In this document: positions 44,902-55,619 of the stretch, in pieces
Layout of the letters: each line of letters begins with the position of its first letter
Numbering within the stretch: the first letter of the stretch is position 1
DNA from: Planctomycetota bacterium
Lineage (GTDB): Bacteria; Planctomycetota; Brocadiia; Brocadiales; Brocadiaceae
Assembly: GCA_016873165.1 (NCBI GenBank)
Contig: VGXV01000010.1
Coordinates: forward strand, 29,375-93,374
Reading direction: 5' to 3'
DNA length: 64,000 nucleotides
Notes under the pieces: generated by a model
Databases searched by the model: none
Seen by the model: the letters and a program-made list of their open reading frames with translations, nothing else
What the model was told of the DNA's origin: nothing
Made by a program: the position numbers and the translations under genes

Positions 44902-44917
44902 AGAGATAAAAATTACA

Positions 44918-46300
44918 ATGAAATTTTATTATCCGGTTTCTAAAAGAAAAATATTGCTGGTGGCGGGAGATCTTTTTATCGTTAGCCTTGCGATAGTGTT
45001 GTCTGCAATAGTTCGTCTTGGTATTGACGGTGGGCTGAACTACGTAAAAGGAAATCCCATGTCGTTTGCGGTTTCCGGCATAGTTCTTATCGCAACGTTT
45101 TCATTTGCGGAACTCTACGATATCCGGAAGGATTACAAATCCATAGGCATTATTCTCTCGATCATTTTTGCGACGGCAATGGCATTTGTTGTAACGACAT
45201 TTATATTTTACATAAATTGGTCATTGCGGATAGGAAGGGGTGTTTTCTTAATTAACGGGGCGTTGGTTATTTTCCTTATAGCGGGCTGGAGGATGCTCTA
45301 TAGTTATATAATAGAACAGCCGCTTTTTAACAGAAGGGCGCTTATTATAGGCGCCGGCTGGGCGGGAAAAACGGTTCTGGAGGAGATAAATAAGGCAAAA
45401 AAAGCAGGGATAACAGTGGCAGGATTTATTGACGATGATCCGGAGAAATCAGGAAAGCGGATATCCGGGATTCCTGTTTTAGGGGACAGGTCTGTTATAA
45501 ACGATGCTATCCGGCAGCATACTATTGATAGTATCATTTCTGCAATTACTCATGAAAAACATGCCGACCTGATTAAAAAACTGATTCATTGTTCATGGAA
45601 TGGCGTAGAGGTGATCGATATGCCGTCGATATATGAACAACTGACCGGCAAGATACCGTTTAAACATATTAATGATATGTGGATGCTCCATGTTGTTATC
45701 AGTAAACCGAAGGCATACGGAAAGTTTATTAAACCTGTTTTAGAAACCATTATTTCTTCGATTTTATTTATACTATTAATTCCTGTGATTGCGGTGCTAT
45801 CCGTTTTGATAAAAACGACATCAGAAGGAAGCATTTTTTACACCCAGGAACGGATGGGAAAGGATACCAGAAAGTTTACTATTATAAAATTTCGGACAAT
45901 GATACACAATGCAGAGTCGCAAACAGGCGCTGTATATGCGGCAGACAACGATCACAGGATCACAAAGGTCGGAAAGTTTTTGAGAAAATGGAGGCTGGAC
46001 GAGATACCGCAGTTATTGAATGTGGTGAAGGGAGATATGAGCTTGGTCGGGCCTCGTCCGGAAAGAGAAATATTCATAAAGGAGTTTGAAGAGAAGATCC
46101 CTTTTTATTCCCAGCGGCTTGCCGTAAAACCGGGTTTGAGCGGTTGGGCGCAGGTTAAGTATCCCTATGCGTCTACCATTGAACAAACAGAAGAAAAACT
46201 GCAATATGATTTGTACTACATAAAAAACATGTCATTTCTTTTAGACATTGTGATATTGTTAAAAACGATGAGAGTCATGTTGTTTGGGATGGGGAAGTAG
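44918..46300 (+). CDS. Polyprenyl-phosphate sugar-1-phosphate transferase (WcaJ type)
   Basis: 460 residues. Four N-terminal membrane helices (about 10-115), a Rossmann CoA-binding-like domain (RALIIGAGWAGKTVLEEI, about 140-240), a fifth helix (IISSILFILLIPVIAVLSVL) and the bacterial sugar transferase domain with KFRTMI, DEIPQLLNVVKGDMSLVGPRPE and PGLSGWAQV. It transfers a sugar-1-phosphate to undecaprenyl phosphate, the first step in exopolysaccharide or O-antigen synthesis. Other polysaccharide genes are absent from the window. Confidence 0.9.
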   Translation: MKFYYPVSKRKILLVAGDLFIVSLAIVLSAIVRLGIDGGLNYVKGNPMSFAVSGIVLIATFSFAELYDIRKDYKSIGIILSIIFATAMAFVVTTFIFYINWSLRIGRGVFLINGALVIFLIAGWRMLYSYIIEQPLFNRRALIIGAGWAGKTVLEEINKAKKAGITVAGFIDDDPEKSGKRISGIPVLGDRSVINDAIRQHTIDSIISAITHEKHADLIKKLIHCSWNGVEVIDMPSIYEQLTGKIPFKHINDMWMLHVVISKPKAYGKFIKPVLETIISSILFILLIPVIAVLSVLIKTTSEGSIFYTQERMGKDTRKFTIIKFRTMIHNAESQTGAVYAADNDHRITKVGKFLRKWRLDEIPQLLNVVKGDMSLVGPRPEREIFIKEFEEKIPFYSQRLAVKPGLSGWAQVKYPYASTIEQTEEKLQYDLYYIKNMSFLLDIVILLKTMRVMLFGMGK

Positions 46301-46326
46301 CAACAAACAGATGCAGGCACAAAAAG

Positions 46327-47703
46327 TTAGTGTGGTTTTTTCTTCGCCGACTCTTTCATGCAATAGGTGTTTTCCATGCCCATGAGCGCTTCCTGCATTT
46401 CCGGTGAAATTTCAAGTGCTTTTTTATAGTTTTCAATCGCCTCGTCAAATCTTTTCTGCCGTTGATAAATATCCCCAAGGGTTTGGTATGCAACGGCAAG
46501 CTTTGGGTCTATGAAAAGCGCTTTTTTAATATCATTCGCCGCACGATCGAGATTGTTGTTTTTCATGTGGAGCATGCTGCGGTTATAAAGCGCAGAGAGG
46601 TCGTTGGGGTTCAGATTCAGAGCAGCGCTATATTCGTCTATCGCTTTTGGGAGGAGGTCTTGCCGGGAATAAACAACACCGAGATTAAAATGGACGCCGG
46701 GGTGATTTTCATTCAATGATAATGCCTTGTTGAGCACCGCAAGCGCTTTGTCATATTCATTGTTTCTGGTATAAGCGACCCCAAGGTTATTATATGCTTC
46801 ACAAAAATTTGGGTTGATTTCAATTGCCTTTTCATATGCGGAAATAGCGCTGTCAACCTTTCCTGTGCTGATGTAAACCGCTCCAAGATTGTTGTATGCT
46901 TCCGGAAAGTTTTTTTTGTAATGGAATGCAGTTTTGTATGCCTCTGTTGCTTCTTTGGGTTTTTCCTGCAATGCGAAAGAGACCCCTTTATTGTTATAAA
47001 TCAATGCGAGGTTTTCTTTTGTTTTTTCATGATTGGGATCGAGGGAAAGAATTTTTCTGTACGTGGCAATTGCATTGTCATGCAATTCTTTCCGTTCATA
47101 TGATACTGCAAGATCAAAAAGGGTGGAAATTTCATGGGGATCGACAGGAGATTTTTTTTCAATAGCAGGGGAAATTGATGCCTGAGATTGCGGCTTTTCC
47201 TTACAAAGCATTTCAAGGTATTTATAACTTTCTGCCATATTTGGATCGAGTTCTATTGCCCGTTTAAAAGAAAAAGTCGCTTCTGCTGTCATTCCTTTGT
47301 TTGCATACGCAATTCCTAAGTTATGAAAGACTTCTGCATTATGTAAATTTGATGATAAGGAAAGCTTATACGCCCTGATTGCTTCGTCAAATAAGTTTTT
47401 TTTATTAAATGAGTTGCCGAGTTTAAAATATGCGGTAGCGTCCGCAGGGTTAATCTCGGTGACTTTTTTAAACTCACGAATTGCTTCATCATATAAATTG
47501 TTTCTGTAGTATATAATTCCCAAATTAAAATGCGCATCTGTGTTGGAAGGATTTTGTAATAGTAATCGTTGAAAGTTTTTTATATGGGAGAGTTCGGTGT
47601 TGTTTATTGGTTTAGCAGTATCGGAAATTGCGATATGTACGGAGTAAAAGAGTGAAAGACAAATAACACAATAGACGGGATATTTTCTGAAAAGAAGAAG
47701 CAT
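46327..47703 (-). CDS. Exported TPR protein
   Basis: 458 residues from the ATG at 47703, which opens a signal segment (LLLFRKYPVYCVICLSLFYS); a TTG at 47724 would add 7 residues and overlap the upstream stop. The rest is about ten TPRs in two blocks (about 45-165 and about 195-450; LGIIYYRNNLYDEAIREFKK, YNNLGAVYISTGKVDSAISA), with a short Ser/Pro/Lys linker between. It is probably a periplasmic scaffold. Immediately downstream of the PH-domain gene, so likely one operon. Confidence 0.8.
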   Translation of the reverse strand: MLLLFRKYPVYCVICLSLFYSVHIAISDTAKPINNTELSHIKNFQRLLLQNPSNTDAHFNLGIIYYRNNLYDEAIREFKKVTEINPADATAYFKLGNSFNKKNLFDEAIRAYKLSLSSNLHNAEVFHNLGIAYANKGMTAEATFSFKRAIELDPNMAESYKYLEMLCKEKPQSQASISPAIEKKSPVDPHEISTLFDLAVSYERKELHDNAIATYRKILSLDPNHEKTKENLALIYNNKGVSFALQEKPKEATEAYKTAFHYKKNFPEAYNNLGAVYISTGKVDSAISAYEKAIEINPNFCEAYNNLGVAYTRNNEYDKALAVLNKALSLNENHPGVHFNLGVVYSRQDLLPKAIDEYSAALNLNPNDLSALYNRSMLHMKNNNLDRAANDIKKALFIDPKLAVAYQTLGDIYQRQKRFDEAIENYKKALEISPEMQEALMGMENTYCMKESAKKKPH

Positions 47704-47720
47704 ATCTGATCTGCAATGAT

Positions 47721-48200
47721 TCAAAGTATGTTTTTCAGCAAGGCACGTCTCTCATTATAGGAAACTTTTTCATGGTTAATGAGTTCCCTTATTTGATGGG
47801 GGTGTTTAATGCCTTTGAGTGAATAGGTAAGGTTGTTTGTAAAGACTTTTAGAGTGCCGACGTGTAATCGCTTTTGAATAAAACTTTGGCGTATTAATAT
47901 TTTATTAATGTCATTGTACTCTACTTTTTTAAAAGTTTTTGAAAATGGTCCCTGCCTGAGAAACAAACCGTTTTGGGTAATGAGGTATTTGGAGATGCAA
48001 ATGGTGAGAACTGCATAACAAAAAAGAATACCGCCAAGTGACAATAGAAATAGTCCGGAAGGAGATTCGATTCCGTATTTCCGGAAGCTTAACAAAAATG
48101 AAAGCACAAAAATAAAAAATAGCAGCCAATAATGCCTGATTTTGGGTTTTAATTTTTTTTGAAGGATATTTTTGGGGAAAACAGGCGGTGAATTCGGCAC
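47721..48200 (-). CDS. Bacterial PH-domain (bPH_2-like) membrane protein
   Basis: 159 residues from a GTG at 48200. Two membrane helices (YWLLFFIFVLSFLLSF, LFLLSLGGILFCYAVLTICI) are followed by a beta-rich bacterial PH domain (YLITQNGLFLRQGPFSKTFK, DINKILIRQSFIQKRL, VGTLKVFTNN). Proteins of this family have unknown roles in the envelope. No ribosome binding site is visible, so the start is uncertain. The gene end overlaps the TTG candidate of the next gene. Confidence 0.65.
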   Translation of the reverse strand: MPNSPPVFPKNILQKKLKPKIRHYWLLFFIFVLSFLLSFRKYGIESPSGLFLLSLGGILFCYAVLTICISKYLITQNGLFLRQGPFSKTFKKVEYNDINKILIRQSFIQKRLHVGTLKVFTNNLTYSLKGIKHPHQIRELINHEKVSYNERRALLKNIL

Positions 48201-48309
48201 GTTTGTTTTGTTTATTTAATGATAGAGAAATAAAATAAATTATAAAGAAGGGGTTCTTGCAAGTCAAGGCAATATAAATAGTACGTAGTATTAGGGTTAT
48301 AGGAAGGCT

Positions 48310-49026
48310 CTATTGAATAAAATGAGTGTGTTGTTGTGGGCTCAGGTGGTAAAAAGAAGAAGATATGAAAGGTTGAATATAGTGAAACAACCAGCTACCG
48401 AAATAGGCAAAGCAGGCAAGGGTAAGCCAAAAGATTTTCAGAAAATTTGCATAAAGGGGATTTTTTTTATACTTTTCCAACCACGTAATTATCACGGTAA
48501 TTAGTGCAGGATTTACAAATAGTTCACTTGTGCTGGGAGGGAAGATAGTTCCGATGTAATTGAAGAGAATACCTACCACAATGCTAATAAACAGAGAGAG
48601 CGCGAAGGTATTTTTTGCAATGATAATGCCGAAGAGGAGCAGGGTGTGTGCGATGAAAGATATTTTTGTAGCTTCCAAACTCCGGTAAAACTCGTACGAT
48701 ATTATGAAATAAGGGCCAAGAAAAGCAAAGAGAACCATATGCCTCTCGGGCCCTTTTATTTTATAACAAAGATATAAAGAAGTCAGGGAGACAATTTTAA
48801 GAATGTCATTCTCACTCCAGTATTCGTTGTCGCCAAAATAAACACAGGCAATTCCAATGCAGGCGGAAAGATAGAGGAGAAACTCTATCTTTTGTTTTCT
48901 GCGTAAAATCCATAATACCAAAAGGAAAATAAGCACGGATTGTAATATGGTAAGACATTCTTTAAGCCAGAAAATATGTTCGTAGACATAAATGAGATGG
49001 GTAAAGTTATTCGTAATGAATTTCAT
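48310..49026 (-). CDS. Uncharacterised multi-pass membrane protein
   Basis: 238 residues with about seven predicted helices (SVLIFLLVLWILRR, FLLYLSACIGIACVYFG, MVLFAFLGPYFIISYEFYR, FIAHTLLLFGIIIA, LSLFISIVVGILFNYIG, ALITVIITWL, IFWLTLACFAYFGSWLFHYI). It resembles the general layout of small integral membrane enzymes or O-antigen-related proteins but I recognise no family. The start ATG 49026 is AT-rich upstream. It stands 110 bases before the PH-domain gene on the same strand. Confidence 0.6.
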   Translation of the reverse strand: MKFITNNFTHLIYVYEHIFWLKECLTILQSVLIFLLVLWILRRKQKIEFLLYLSACIGIACVYFGDNEYWSENDILKIVSLTSLYLCYKIKGPERHMVLFAFLGPYFIISYEFYRSLEATKISFIAHTLLLFGIIIAKNTFALSLFISIVVGILFNYIGTIFPPSTSELFVNPALITVIITWLEKYKKNPLYANFLKIFWLTLACFAYFGSWLFHYIQPFISSSFYHLSPQQHTHFIQ

Positions 49027-49401
49027 CGGTAGAGTGATATTTTAAATAATAAAGGAGGCATAATGGGAAAAAACGTATTGCTGCGGTAATAAAGCAGGAG
49101 GAGCTGCAATAGGCTGGTGAAAGTTTGAAAATATAAAAATAGGCATAACACACGCATCAAATATACTTAATAACATATTTAATACATAACATATTTTTAA
49201 CGCTGTTGGGAAGTGAAAAAAGTTCAAAAATAAAAAATTTTACGTCAGAATTTCAATGAAACATACAAGAGGAGATCGTGTTTCAGAGTTCTTTTCTCAT
49301 CAAAAGCGTAACTGGTTTATGTGTAAATATGTTGTAATATTTCCGATGGAAAATTTAGTTGAATTTAAAGTTTAAGTTTGTTAAACTCAACCTCTTAAAT
49401 A
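49027..49401. other. Divergent intergenic region
   Basis: About 375 AT-rich bases before the hairpin at 49402. I see no coding frame, no tRNA and no clear promoter hexamers. Confidence 0.4.
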
Positions 49402-49424
49402 CCTTAAAAGAACGTCTTTTAAGG
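49402..49424 (+). promoter_or_regulatory. Perfect hairpin or operator upstream of TPR-alphaCTD gene
   Basis: CCTTAAAAGA, ACG, TCTTTTAAGG: a perfect 10-bp stem with a 3-base loop, 41 bases before the ATG at 49466. It lacks a T-run so it is not a terminator. It could be a leader hairpin or a dimer binding site. Confidence 0.5.
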
Positions 49425-49465
49425 AGCATAATTTTAGTAAAACAGATAGATGGAGAATCACAATT

Positions 49466-50608
49466 ATGGCGGATACGGTATCTGAGTTAGATATCAATAA
49501 ACTCCTTGATATTGAAACTATTTCAAGGGAGGCTGTCGCTGAGATAAAACAACAAGTGTTAGGCTCTATAGAAAATAGAAGAATCTTTGATAAAAAGATA
49601 GAGTCGCTGGATGAAGAGATAAAGAAAGAATCGGACGGTGCAAAGTTAAAAGACCAGAAACTTGTGCTCGGAATATGTTTGTGGGTGATAGGGAAAACAA
49701 AAGAAGCGATCGGCTTATTGAATGATATAAAGACAAGAAAAATAGGTTCATATTATCTGGGAAAATGTTATCAGGAATGCGGTGACTATAAAAACGCATT
49801 AGGGTGTTTTGAACGTGCGAAAAAATCAGAGGGGGAAGAATTTGATATTTGCATGGATATTGCAGAGACGAAGATAACGGCGGGTGATGTCAACGACGCA
49901 TTGAAAATAATAAAAAATTTTTCACCGGCACACAATAACAGCGCAGAACTGCATTATCAATGGGGTCGCTGTTTGGAAGCCCAGGGGGAGTATAAAGAGG
50001 CATATGAACAGTATGATAAGGCTATTCAGATCGAACCAACCCATGCGAAATCTCTTTTCCAGTTGGCGTTTAATTATAATATGGATGGAGAAGATGACCG
50101 TGCTATAGAATATTATGAACGGTGCGTTAAACTGAGTCCTGCCTATAAAAATGCATATATGAATTTGGGAATATTATACGAAGACAAAGGAAAGTTTGAT
50201 GATGCGGTTTTTTGCTTCGAAGCAGTTTTAGACGCAGATCCGTTACATGAGCGGGCGTTGTTTTGCCTGAAGAGTGCAAAGGCATCATCGGAGATGTTTT
50301 TTGATGAAGATATATCGAAAAAGCAGGGACAAGAAAGCGAAGTATTAAATATTCCGATTTCCGATTTTGAACTTTCAGTAAGAAGCAGAAACTGTTTGGA
50401 AAAAATGCATATTCGTACCCTGAAAGACCTGACAAAAATTTCAGAACCGGACTTGTTGACATTTAAAAATTTTGGAGAAACCTCGCTAAACGAGATAAAA
50501 GCAATACTGGCACAAAAAGGTTTGCAATTGGGTCAGTCTATTGAAGGCAATAATAGCGAGAAATTTTTGGGTAGAAAGACAGGTTACTCAAAGAGAACAA
50601 AAAGTTGA
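49466..50608 (+). CDS. TPR protein with RNA polymerase alpha C-terminal-like domain
   Basis: 380 residues. Residues about 50-275 are six or so TPRs (LGKCYQECGDYKNALGCFER, YQWGRCLEAQGEYKEAYEQY, YMNLGILYEDKGKFDDAVFC). Residues about 295-360 form the alpha-CTD double helix-hairpin-helix fold (ISDFELSVRSRNCLEKMHIR, TLKDLTKISEPDLLTFKNFG), close to the rpoA sequence that binds UP elements and activators. The real rpoA is expected elsewhere. This TPR/alphaCTD fusion is characteristic of planctomycetes; it may dock on DNA or polymerase. GGAG 12 bases upstream is the likely ribosome binding site. Confidence 0.85.
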   Translation: MADTVSELDINKLLDIETISREAVAEIKQQVLGSIENRRIFDKKIESLDEEIKKESDGAKLKDQKLVLGICLWVIGKTKEAIGLLNDIKTRKIGSYYLGKCYQECGDYKNALGCFERAKKSEGEEFDICMDIAETKITAGDVNDALKIIKNFSPAHNNSAELHYQWGRCLEAQGEYKEAYEQYDKAIQIEPTHAKSLFQLAFNYNMDGEDDRAIEYYERCVKLSPAYKNAYMNLGILYEDKGKFDDAVFCFEAVLDADPLHERALFCLKSAKASSEMFFDEDISKKQGQESEVLNIPISDFELSVRSRNCLEKMHIRTLKDLTKISEPDLLTFKNFGETSLNEIKAILAQKGLQLGQSIEGNNSEKFLGRKTGYSKRTKS

Positions 50609-50795
50609 TTTCTCCGTTTGTTTTTGAGTGAATGCGGTTGTTAGAAAGGTTTTCATTGGAATCACAAATAAAAGCCCTCTCCATGCCTGTCGTAGGGTTG
50701 AAAAAAGATATGGCAGGAGGCATGTTTTCCGAAAGCCGCAACAAATGGCTGAAATACGCAGGATGTTTTAGTAATGGGTTACGGAAAGTATTCTT

Positions 50796-51386
50796 ATGTT
50801 AGATTACATCCGGGGGCAAGTGATTCGAAAATCTCCCACGAAGTTGGTCCTGGAAGTCGCGGGCGTTGGTTATTTATTACACATTCCACTCTCCACTTTT
50901 GAAAAGATTCCCGATCATGGCGAAGTGACAATTCATACTCAGTTGTTTCTGCGGGAAGATGGTATAAAGTTATATGGTTTTGCATCGGAAGATGAAAAAG
51001 AGTTGTTTCATCTGTTACTGTCGGTAAATGGCGTTGGGCCAACTATGGCAAGCGCAATATTATCCGGCAGCACAGTAAGAGATATTAAATGTGCGATAGC
51101 CGGAGAAGATACAAAGGCGCTGGTAAGAATTAAGGGTGTTGGGAAAAAAACAGCGGAACGGATTGTATTAGAATTGAAGGAACGTATTAAAGAGGGAAAA
51201 ACATCCGCAGATACAGAAATGGATGGGAGGCAGCAAACGTATGCTGCCGATGCGATTATGGCTTTAATCTCTTTGGGATATGGCAGGCCGGTGGCAGAAA
51301 GTGCGGTGAACGAAGCGGTAAAAAAGATAAAATCGGTTGACAATGTGGAAGTTCTCGTAAGGGAAGCCTTGAAATATAAAACATAA
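50796..51386 (+). CDS. ruvA: Holliday junction protein RuvA
   Basis: 196 residues. OB fold (MLDYIRGQVIRKSPTKLVLE), two helix-hairpin-helix motifs (LLLSVNGVGPTMASAIL, LVRIKGVGKKTAERIVLELK) and the C-terminal RuvB-binding domain (DAIMALISLGYGRPVAESAV). It forms tetramers that hold the Holliday junction for RuvB. The 187-base upstream gap shows only an imperfect CATGCCTG/GGCATG inverted repeat. RuvB follows 44 bases downstream. No ruvC is present. Confidence 0.97.
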   Translation: MLDYIRGQVIRKSPTKLVLEVAGVGYLLHIPLSTFEKIPDHGEVTIHTQLFLREDGIKLYGFASEDEKELFHLLLSVNGVGPTMASAILSGSTVRDIKCAIAGEDTKALVRIKGVGKKTAERIVLELKERIKEGKTSADTEMDGRQQTYAADAIMALISLGYGRPVAESAVNEAVKKIKSVDNVEVLVREALKYKT

Positions 51387-51430
51387 GAGAGTTATAAAAA
51401 GTTGTCTGTTTACTATGTAGGGATGTAGGC

Positions 51431-52450
51431 ATGTTAAATGAGGGGGTCTTGTCTTCTTCCGCGGTTCTTGAAGATAATAATCTCGATCTTACGCTTAGGC
51501 CGAAAAGATTCAGTGATTTTATAGGACAAGATCGTATAAAAGAAAACCTTCTGATTTATATAGAAGCAGCGAAAAAAAGAGGTGAACCGCTCGATCATAT
51601 CTTGTTTTCAGGCCCGCCTGGTTTAGGAAAAACGACGCTGTCGCAGATTATTGCGAGTGAAACGAATACGGCGATCAAAACAACTTCTGGTCCCATTTTG
51701 GATAAACCCGTAGATCTTGCGGGAATTTTAACCAACTTGCAGCAGGGTGAAATTCTTTTTATCGATGAGATTCATCGCCTGAATACTACGGTAGAAGAAT
51801 ATTTGTATTCTGCAATGGAAGATTTTTCTATTGATATAATCATTGACCAGGGGCCGAAGGCAAGGTCTGTGAAGATAAATCTTCAAAAGTTTACGCTTAT
51901 TGGCTCTACCACACGGGAGGGATTGCTTACTGCGCCATTACGGTCACGGTTTGGGGTGCTTGAGAAACTGGAATTTTATCCCTGGGAAGATCTGTATAAA
52001 ATTGTGTGTAATTCCGCGCGTAAACTTGCTATATCAATAGAAAACAAAGGCGCCGAAGTTATCGCAAAGAGATCGCGGGGCACTCCGAGAATTGCAAACA
52101 GATTTTTGCGTCGGATTCGTGATGTCGCCCAGGTGAGGGGGAATGATGTGATAAACGAGCAAATAGCGCTTATGGGGCTGGAAATGTTAGGCGTAGATGA
52201 AAATGGTTTATGCGAGATGGACCGCAGGATTTTGCAAACAGTGATAAAAAATGGCGGGGGTCCTATTGGATTAAAAACAATAGCGCTGTCCGTCAATGAG
52301 CAGGAAGATACAGTAGAAGAAGTGTATGAATCTTTTCTTATTCAGAAAGGTTATCTGGAAAAAACACCGCGGGGAAGAATCGCCACAAAACAGGCATATG
52401 ACCATCTTGGAATTCATAAGCAAACACCCGTGCAAAAAAAATTATTTTAA
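51431..52450 (+). CDS. ruvB: Holliday junction helicase RuvB
   Basis: 339 residues, complete. AAA+ motor with opening LRPKRFSDFIGQDRIKENL, Walker A SGPPGLGKTT (about residue 60), Walker B FIDEIHRL, sensor STTREGLL and arginine finger APLRSRFG, then winged-helix domain (GLKTIALSVNEQEDTVEEVY, YLEKTPRGRIATKQAYDHLG). Works with RuvA in branch migration. queH follows after 9 bases. Confidence 0.97.
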   Translation: MLNEGVLSSSAVLEDNNLDLTLRPKRFSDFIGQDRIKENLLIYIEAAKKRGEPLDHILFSGPPGLGKTTLSQIIASETNTAIKTTSGPILDKPVDLAGILTNLQQGEILFIDEIHRLNTTVEEYLYSAMEDFSIDIIIDQGPKARSVKINLQKFTLIGSTTREGLLTAPLRSRFGVLEKLEFYPWEDLYKIVCNSARKLAISIENKGAEVIAKRSRGTPRIANRFLRRIRDVAQVRGNDVINEQIALMGLEMLGVDENGLCEMDRRILQTVIKNGGGPIGLKTIALSVNEQEDTVEEVYESFLIQKGYLEKTPRGRIATKQAYDHLGIHKQTPVQKKLF

Positions 52451-52459
52451 GAAACGAAT

Positions 52460-53095
52460 ATGCAGCTATTATTACATATCTGTTGTGCGTGTTGTTTATG
52501 TGCGCCGCTTGATGAATTGAAAAAAGAAGGTTTTGTGGTTACCGGTCTCTTTTATAATCCCAACATACATCCGTTGCTTGAGTTTCGGCGCAGGATAAAA
52601 GCCTTACGGGTTTTTCAGGAAAAATATCCGATAAAAATCATTTTTAATGAAGAATACGGGTTAAGGGATTTTTTGAGAAGTGTGAATTATGAAGGAAACA
52701 ACCGTTGCGCGGATTGTTACACCATGAGGCTTGATTCTGTGGCATTATATGCAAAAAAACATAACTTTGATGCATTTACCTCAACAATGTTATTCAGCAA
52801 ATATCAGGATCATGAACGATTAAAAGAGATTTCTGAAAAGGTATCAAAAGAAAAAGAAATAAAATTTTTATACCGTGATTATCGTCATTTGTCCGATCAT
52901 AGCATTGAAATTGCCCGAAAAAACATGATTTACCGGCAGGGTTATTGCGGATGCGTTTTCAGTGAATATGAAAGATATATCGATACGACCAGAGAGTTGT
53001 ATAAGGGAAATAGTCCTCAATGCAGCGAAAAAGAAGCATCCTCCGGGGGATTGCGGGTAGAAAAAGGCGAAGAAGTCTGCGATTGTACAAGATGA
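52460..53095 (+). CDS. queH: Epoxyqueuosine reductase QueH
   Basis: 211 residues, QueH (DUF208) family: LLLHICCACCLCAPLDELKK at the N-terminus, NNRCADCYTMRLD and YRQGYCGCVFSEYERY carry the conserved Cys that bind iron-sulphur. It performs the last step of queuosine synthesis in tRNA in organisms without QueG. tgt, the enzyme that inserts the preQ1 base, lies 1.3 kb downstream, which supports the assignment. An extra Cys-containing tail (about residues 180-211) is less conserved. Confidence 0.9.
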   Translation: MQLLLHICCACCLCAPLDELKKEGFVVTGLFYNPNIHPLLEFRRRIKALRVFQEKYPIKIIFNEEYGLRDFLRSVNYEGNNRCADCYTMRLDSVALYAKKHNFDAFTSTMLFSKYQDHERLKEISEKVSKEKEIKFLYRDYRHLSDHSIEIARKNMIYRQGYCGCVFSEYERYIDTTRELYKGNSPQCSEKEASSGGLRVEKGEEVCDCTR

Positions 53096-53200
53096 TATGA
53101 AAGTGTTTTTTGTCTTGTATAACGCGGAGTGGGTGGTTACAAAAGTGTATTTGCTAATGTAATGGGATTGATAAAAAAGAAAAATTTTTAATATACAATC

Positions 53201-54388
53201 ATGGGCAAAACACTCTACATATTGGCAACGTTTATCATGCCGTTTTTTATGACAGTTACCTCGCTTTCATGCAAGAGAGATGTAACAAGAGTAAGAGACG
53301 GAGTCCGAGACTATGTTTCCAGGGAGGATATATCTCCCAGCCTAAGGATACTCCTTTTAGACAGAGTGAAAAAAGCGTCGCTGGCAGTGGACGGTCGCTA
53401 TCAGATACTGGGGAGCTTGTCCAATGTGATAGACCAGGGAATGAGGTTGGGCAAAACTACTGTTTCTGTCAAAGAGGGGTATATTTATATCGGGAACAAA
53501 AGATATTACAACAGTGAGTTAAGGATCAAAAATTTGGAGGATAGCGGAGTTGGAGTCGATAACATTCGCTATCGCGGCGAAATACGGATTTTGCAACAAA
53601 TAGACGATAAACTTTCGGTTATCGAGGAAATTGAGATTGAAAATTTTGTTGCGGGAGTGCTTGGGTGCGAAATGCCAAACGCATGGGAGGATAATGCTTT
53701 GCGTTCTCAGGCAGTGGCGATAAGAACATATGTAGAAAATCAAAGAAAGGCAAAAGGAAATAAGTCGTACCATATAGACAGATCGGAACTTGCATACAAG
53801 GGGATGATAGGAGAAACTGCAAAAAGCAGAAAAATGGTGCAAGATACCGCAGACATTGTCATGGCATATAAAGGAGAGATATTTTCGGCATTTTTTCATA
53901 GTACCTGTGGCGGACACACGGAAGACGTTAATCTGGTTTTTGGCAAGGACAGGCTGCCTCCGCTCGCCGGAGTAAAATGCGGCTACTGCAATAATACTAA
54001 ATATTTCTCGTGGAATGTGAATATTGCGAAATCCTCAATAATGCAGAAATTAAAAAATGCAAATATCAGAGTTTCAAATATTATTTCCGTAAAGGCAATA
54101 AATCCCGGCCCGGGGAATCATGGTTCAGAGGTGGAAATTATTGAAACAAATGGGATGGAAAGGATGAACGCAAACAGGTTTAGACTGCTCGTCGGGCCAA
54201 ATAGTTTATATAGCACCGCATTTACCGCAAAGAACAATGGCAGTAGTATTAAATTTTCCGGAAAAGGGTGGGGACATGGCGTTGGGCTTTGCCAGTATGG
54301 GGCCCAGGGGATGGCGAAAAAAGGGTACAACTGGAGAGATATTTTAGAATATTATTATCCAAAAAGTGAGTTAAGGCGGTTAAATTAA
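53201..54388 (+). CDS. SpoIID/LytB-domain protein
   Basis: 395 residues. Export signal at the N-terminus (ILATFIMPFFMTVTSLSC), possibly a lipoprotein although the lipobox is weak. The SpoIID core spans about residues 145-390: FVAGVLGCEMPNAWEDNALR, SQAVAIRTYVEN, AFFHSTCGGHTEDVNLVFG, FSGKGWGHGVGLCQYGAQGM and WRDILEYYYP. SpoIID-type enzymes are lytic transglycosylases acting on denuded glycan strands; this points to a peptidoglycan layer. The 105-base upstream gap has no clear structure. tgt starts 25 bases after the stop. Confidence 0.85.
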   Translation: MGKTLYILATFIMPFFMTVTSLSCKRDVTRVRDGVRDYVSREDISPSLRILLLDRVKKASLAVDGRYQILGSLSNVIDQGMRLGKTTVSVKEGYIYIGNKRYYNSELRIKNLEDSGVGVDNIRYRGEIRILQQIDDKLSVIEEIEIENFVAGVLGCEMPNAWEDNALRSQAVAIRTYVENQRKAKGNKSYHIDRSELAYKGMIGETAKSRKMVQDTADIVMAYKGEIFSAFFHSTCGGHTEDVNLVFGKDRLPPLAGVKCGYCNNTKYFSWNVNIAKSSIMQKLKNANIRVSNIISVKAINPGPGNHGSEVEIIETNGMERMNANRFRLLVGPNSLYSTAFTAKNNGSSIKFSGKGWGHGVGLCQYGAQGMAKKGYNWRDILEYYYPKSELRRLN

Positions 54389-54404
54389 TAATGAATTCTT
54401 TTAG

Positions 54405-55520
<1,116 letters not shown>

Positions 55521-55619
55521 AAGGGTTTTTTGACTATACAGAGCGTAACAGTAGTTGCAAAAGGCACAGTTTTCTGAAAAATTATTTGGTTAATTTTTTT
55601 AATGGTGAGGAGGGATATT

